Assembly: GCF_039555335.1 (NCBI RefSeq)
Contig: NC_092628.1
Span: 64,365,235 to 64,429,234 of the forward strand
Origin: Amphiura filiformis
Lineage: Eukaryota; Echinodermata; Ophiuroidea; Amphilepidida; Amphiuridae
Length of the DNA: 64,000 nucleotides
Direction: 5' to 3'
Program-made: the position numbers and the translations under genes
The notes under the pieces: generated by a model
What the model was told of the DNA's origin: nothing
Database searches by the model: none
Seen by the model: the letters and a program-made list of their open reading frames with translations, nothing else
In this document: one piece after another, positions 58,930-64,000 of the stretch
Layout of the letters: each line of letters opens with the position of its first letter
How positions within the stretch are numbered: the stretch's first letter is position 1

Positions 58930-60047
58930 TTCTTACACAGCCGTGACGTTAGTCAGGGCTGTGTCTTTTTTCTTACAGGTTCTTTCTTCTTTCTTTCTGT
59001 CAACCATTACATTTGCTCTAGCACTCACACGCTTACATCGATTTTGACCTAACTTGGTCACAATAATCATTGACCGTGCCCCTACATGTCATATGAAACT
59101 TACGGGGTCAAAGGTCACGCAGGGGTCACAGGGGTCAAAAACGTGATTTCAACTAAAAATGCATCTTCTCCCACAACTTACGTCGGACAGCAACCCCACT
59201 TGCACACATGTATTGCTATTACCCAGTGTCTATGTGGTGTACACAGATTTGGGGTCAAAGGTCATTAAGGGGTCACTTCCGGTATAAAACGAAAAACCTT
59301 CAAAATTTTTTATTAGCTAAGTAAAACATGGGACAGTAACGGTATGTTCACACATGATCTGCAGTCACCCAATGTATGTGGTATTTTTTAATTTGGGGTC
59401 AAATCTCATTAAGGGGTCACTTGCGGTATAAAACGAAATACCTTTAAAATGCATCTTCTTCCACAGATTCTGTAGGACAGAGACGCCACTTGCACACATG
59501 CATTGTTATTACCCAGTGTCTATGGGGTGTACACAGATTTGGGGTCAAAGGTCATTAAGTGGTCACTTCCGGTATAAAACGAAAAACCTTCAAAAATTTT
59601 TATTTGCTAAGAAAAACATAGGACAGTAACGGTATGTTCACACATGAATTGTGGCTACCCAGTTTATATGTGGTATTATTTTATTTGGGGTCAAAGGTCA
59701 TTAAGGGGTCACTTCCGGTATAAAACGAAATACCTTTAAAATGCTTCTTCTTCCACAAATTACGTAGAACAGTGACGCCACTTGCACACATGCATTGTTA
59801 TAACACAGTGTCTATATGGTGTACACACATTTGGGGTCAATGGTCAGTAAGGGGTCACTTCCGGTATAAAACGATATACCTTCAAAATGTCCCTTCTGGC
59901 ATAAAAAGCATAGCAAAGTGATGCCACGTGGACACGTGCATTGACATTAGCCAATGTCTGTGGGGTTTTCATATATTTTGGGGTCAAAGGTGATTAAGGG
60001 GTCACCACACGGCTGTGTTCGTGGTCTTAGACCACAGCTAAGTCTAG
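58930..60047 (+). mobile_element. Helitron/Helentron-like unit 6
   Basis: 5' palindrome at 58935-58964 with one mismatch (CAGGGCT). Ends CTAG 60044-60047. Confidence 0.64.
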
Positions 60048-61395
60048 TTCTTCTTTCTGTCAACCATTACATTTGCTCTAGCACTCACATGCTTACATCG
60101 ATTTTGACCTAACTTGGTCACAATAATCACTGACCATGCCCCTACATGTCACATGAAACTTGTGGGGTCAAAGGTCACGCAGTGGTCATAGGGGTCAAAA
60201 ACGTGATTTAACCTAAAAACGCATCTTCTCCCACAACTTACGTAGGACAGCGACGCCACTAGCACACATGCATTGTTATTACCAAGTGTCTATGTGGTGT
60301 ACACATATTTGGGGTCAAAGGTCATTAAGGGGTCACTTCCGGTATAAAACGAAATACCTTCAAATTTTTTTATTAGCTAAACAAAACATAGGACAGTAAC
60401 GGTATGTTCACATATTAATTGTGGTTACCCAATGTATATGTGTTTTTTTTATATTTTGGGTCAAAGGTCATTAAGGGGTCACTTCCGGTATAAAACGAAA
60501 TACCTTTAAAATGCATCTTCTCCCACAAATTACGTAGGACAGTGACGCCACTTGCACACATGCATTGTCATTACCCAATGTCTACGGGGTGTACACAGAT
60601 TTGGGGTCAAAGGTCATTAAGGGGTCACTTCCGGTATAAATCGAAATATCTTCAAAAAATTTTATTAGCTAAGAAAAACATAGGAGAGTGATGGTATGTT
60701 CACACATGAATTATGTTTACCCAATGTATATATGGTATTTTTTATTTGGGGTCAAAGGTCATTAGGGGTCATTTCGGTATAAAACGAAATACCTTTAAAA
60801 TGCATCTTCTCCCACAAATTACGTAGGACAGTGATGCCACTTGCACACATGCATTGTTATTACCCAGTGTCTATAGGGTGTACACAGATTTGGGGTCAAA
60901 GGTCATTAAGGGGTCACTTCCGGTATAAAACGAAAAACTTTCAAAATGTTTTATTTGCTAAGAAAAACATAGGACAGTAACGGTATATTCACACATGGAT
61001 TATGGTTACCCAATTCATATATGGTATTATTTTATTTGGGGTCAAAGGTCATTAAGGGGTCACTTCCGGTATAAAACGAAATACCTTTAAAATGCTTCTT
61101 CTTCCACAAACTACGACAGTGACGCCACTTGCACATATGCATTGTTATAACACAGTGTCTATATGGTGTACACACATTTGGGGTCAAAAGTCAGTAAGGG
61201 GTAAGTTCCGGTATAAAACGATATACCTTCAAAATGCCCCTTCTGCCACAAAAAGCATAGCAAAGTGATGCCACGTGGACACGTGCATTGACATTAGCCA
61301 ATGTCTATGGAGTTTTCATTGATTTTGGGGTCAAAGGTGATTAAGAGGTCACTAACACGGCTGTGTTTGTGGTCTTAGACCACAGCTAAGTCTAG
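60048..61395 (+). mobile_element. Helitron/Helentron-like unit 7
   Basis: No 5' palindrome; starts with the CTT-rich run and tctgtcaaccattac. Ends CTAG 61392-61395. Confidence 0.64.
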
Positions 61396-62701
61396 TTCTT
61401 CTTCTTTCTTCTTTACACAGCCGTGACGTTAGTCACGGCTGTGTCTTTTTTCTTACAGGTTCTTTCTTTCTTTCTTTCTTCTTTCTTCTTTCTTCTTTCT
61501 TCTGTCAACCATTACATTTGCTCTAGCACTCACATGCTTACATCGATTTTGACCTAACTTGGTCACAATAATCATTGACCGTGCCCCTACATGTCACATG
61601 AAACTTGTTGGGTCAAAAGTCACGCAGGGGTCACAGGGGTCAAAAACGTGATTTCAGCTCAAAATGCACCTTCTCCTACAAATTACGTAGGACAGAGACG
61701 CCACTTGCACACATGCATTGTAATTACCCAGTGTCTATAAGGTGTACACATATTTGGGGTCAAAGGTCATTAAGGGATCACTTCCGGTATAAAACGAAAA
61801 ACCTTCAAAATTTTTTATTAGCTCAGTAAAACATGGGACAGTAACGGTATGTTCACATATGATCTGCAGTCACCCAATGTATATGTGGTATTTTTTTTTA
61901 TTTGGGGTCAAAGCTCATTAAGGGGTCACTTCCGGTATAAAAAGAAATACCTTTAAAATGCATCTTCTTTCACAAATTATGTAGGACAGAGACGCCACTT
62001 GCACACATGCATTGTTATTACCCAGTGTCTATGGGGTGTACACAGATTTGGGGTCAAAGGTCATTAAGGGGTCACTTCCGGTATAAAACGAAATACCTGA
62101 AAAAATTTCTATTAGCTAAGAAAAATATAGGAGAGTGATGGTATGTTCACACATGAATTATGTCTACCCAATGTAAATATGGTATTTTTTTATTTGGGGT
62201 CAAAGGTCATTAAGGGTAATTTCCGGTATAAAACGAAATACCTTTAAAATACATCTTCTCCCACAAATTACGTAGGACAGTGATGCCACTTGCACACATG
62301 CATTGTTATTACCCAGTGTCAATGGGGTGTACACAGATTTGGGGTCAAAGGTCATTAAGGGGTCACTTCCGGTATAAAACGAAATAACTTCAAAAAACTT
62401 TATGAGCCAAGAAAAATATAGCACAGAGACGCTACATTCACACATGAATTGATGTTACTCAGTGTATACGTGGTATATTTTTATTTGGGGGTAAAAGGTC
62501 ATTAAGGTGTCACTTCCGGTCTGAGACAAAAACCTTCAAAATGCCCCTTCTGCCACAAATAACATGGCAAAGTGATGCCACGTGCACACATACATTGACA
62601 TTAGCCAATGTCTATGGGGTTTTCATATATTTTAGGGTCAAAGGTCATTAAGGGGTCACAACACGGCTGTGTTCGTGGTCTTAGACCACAGCTAAGTCTA
62701 G
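61396..62701 (+). mobile_element. Helitron/Helentron-like unit 8 (with 5' palindrome)
   Basis: Palindrome at 61415-61444 followed by tcttttttcttacaggttc and a long CTTT run. Ends CTAG 62698-62701. Confidence 0.65.
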
Positions 62702-64000
62702 TTTTTTCTTCTTTCTGTCAACCATTACATTTGCTCTAGCACTCACATGCTTACATCGATTTTAACCTAACTTGGTCACAATGATCATTGACAATGCCCC
62801 TACATGTCACATGAAACTCGCGGGGTCAAATGTCACGCAGGGGTCACAGGGGTCAAAAACGTGATTTCAACTAAAAATGCATCTTCTCCCACAACTTACG
62901 TAGGACAGCAACCCCACTTGCACACATGTATTGCTATTACCCAGTGTCTATGTGGTGTACACAGATTTGGGGTCAAAGGTCATTAAGGGGTCACTTCCGG
63001 TATAAAACGAAAAACATTCAAAAATTTTTATTAGCTAAATAAAACATAGCACAGTAACGGTATGTTCACATATGATCTGCAGTCACCTAATGTATATACG
63101 GTATTTTTTTATTTGGGGTCAAAGCTCATTAAAGGGTCACTTCCGGTATAAAAAGAAATACCTTTAAAATGCATCTTCTTCCACAAATTATGTGGGACAG
63201 AGACGCCACTTGCACACATGCATTGTTATTACCCAGTGTCTATGGGGTGTACACAGATTTGGGGTCAAAGGTCATTAAGGGGTCACTTCCGGTATAAAAC
63301 GAAATACCTTCAAAATTTTTTATTAGCTAAGTAAAACATGAGACAGTAACGGTATGTTCACACATGATCTGCAGTCACCCAATGTATATGTGGTATTTTT
63401 TAATTTGCGGTCAAATCTCATTAAGGGGCCACTTCCCGTAAAAAACGAAATACCTTTAAAATGCATCTTCTTCCACAGATTCTGTAGGACAGACGCCACT
63501 TGCACACATGCATTGTTATTACCCAGTGTCTATGGGGTGTACACAGATTTGGGGTCAAAGGTCATTAAGGGGTCACTTCCGGTATAAAACGAAAAACCTT
63601 CAAAAATTTTTATTTGCTAAGAAAAACATAGGACAGTAACGGTATGTTCACATATGAATTGTGGTTACCCAGTTTATATGTGGTATTATTTTATTTGGGG
63701 TCAAAGGTCATTAAGGGGTCACTTCCGATATAAAACGAAATACCTTTAAAATGATTCTCTTTCCACAAATTACGTAGGACAGTGACGCCACTTGCACACA
63801 TGCATTGTTATAACACAGTGTCTATATGGTGTACACACATTTGGGGTCAATGGTCAGTAAGGGTCACTTCCGGTATAAAACGATATACCTTCAAAATGCC
63901 CTTCTGCCACAAAAAGCATAGCAAAGTGATGCCACGTGGACACGTGCATTGACATTAGCCAATGTCTATGGGGTTTTCATATATTTTGGGGTCAAATGTG
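62702..64000 (+). mobile_element. Helitron/Helentron-like unit 9, cut by window end
   Basis: Same start and internal repeats. The window ends just before the expected hairpin and CTAG, so the array continues to the right. Confidence 0.62.

Larger units (their letters stand above)
53340..64000 (+). repeat. Internal ~148-bp satellite with DR1 motif
   Basis: Within every unit a ~148-bp monomer repeats, measured between GGGTCAAA(G) phrases at 53360, 53508 and 53656. Two alternating types exist: one with cacttgcacacatgcattg and gtctatggggtgtacacag, and one with gtatgttcacat and ccaatgtatatgtgg. A ~296-bp dimer is therefore the higher-order unit. Both types share ggtcattaaggggtcacttc and cggtataaaacgaaatacct. 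Open frames here are repeat artefacts. Confidence 0.93.

Noticed and set aside
53211..63587. Many 60-97 aa open frames with repeated text such as HMHCNYPVS and TGSDPLMTFD
   Set aside because: They are translations of the 148-bp satellite in different frames, with no start/stop conservation across monomers.

Overview
This is a eukaryotic, AT-rich, repeat-dense window. It has spliced genes with GT-AG introns, many non-autonomous DNA transposons, LINE remnants, tRNA-derived SINE pieces and complex tandem repeats. It is most consistent with a marine invertebrate, possibly a deuterostome such as an echinoderm or hemichordate. That placement is inferred from repeat style and protein resemblance only; the species cannot be named from the sequence. 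There is no sign of bacterial or viral gene organisation.

Layout. 1-434: C-terminal end of a LINE reverse-transcriptase ORF. 600-4800: a hairpin-forming minisatellite built on ATGCTATC/GATAGCAT arms, embedded in a longer repeated unit. 5800-7220: two foldback elements, the first flanked by TTAA. 7680-9325: an 82-bp tandem repeat. 9.3-13.6 kb: gene-free DNA with several foldback elements. 13625-15205 (minus): an intronless 526-aa gene for a PTB/PID-domain protein that resembles FAM43. 15.8-19.3 kb: microsatellite and several MITEs.

19876-32976 (plus): a multi-exon gene whose C-terminus matches HIRIP3, the HIRA-interacting H2A-H2B chaperone with a CHZ motif. Its acidic, lysine-rich middle is encoded by four tandemly duplicated exons, followed by a second pair of duplicated exons. 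The last two exons occur twice (30179/32847 and 40778/43445) because about 10.4 kb before a 200-base N gap (29849-40247) is repeated after it (40448-50824). This is most simply an unmerged contig-end overlap or haplotig. Both copies of the penultimate exon lack one base within the conserved CHZ region. The last exon is in frame only in the second copy (A7 rather than A9).

50.8-52.4 kb (minus): a broken, apparently chimeric LINE. 52785-52866: a short exon-like ORF encoding a signal peptide. 52.87-64 kb: a tandem array of Helitron/Helentron-like units. Each has a short hairpin and a CTAG 3' end, with internal ~148-bp repeats that carry a GGGTCAAAGGTCA direct repeat (DR1, the nuclear-receptor consensus) in most copies.

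Only two genes are well supported, the PTB-domain gene and HIRIP3. They lie on opposite strands about 4.7 kb apart with their 5' ends facing. Nothing in the sequence shows that they act together.
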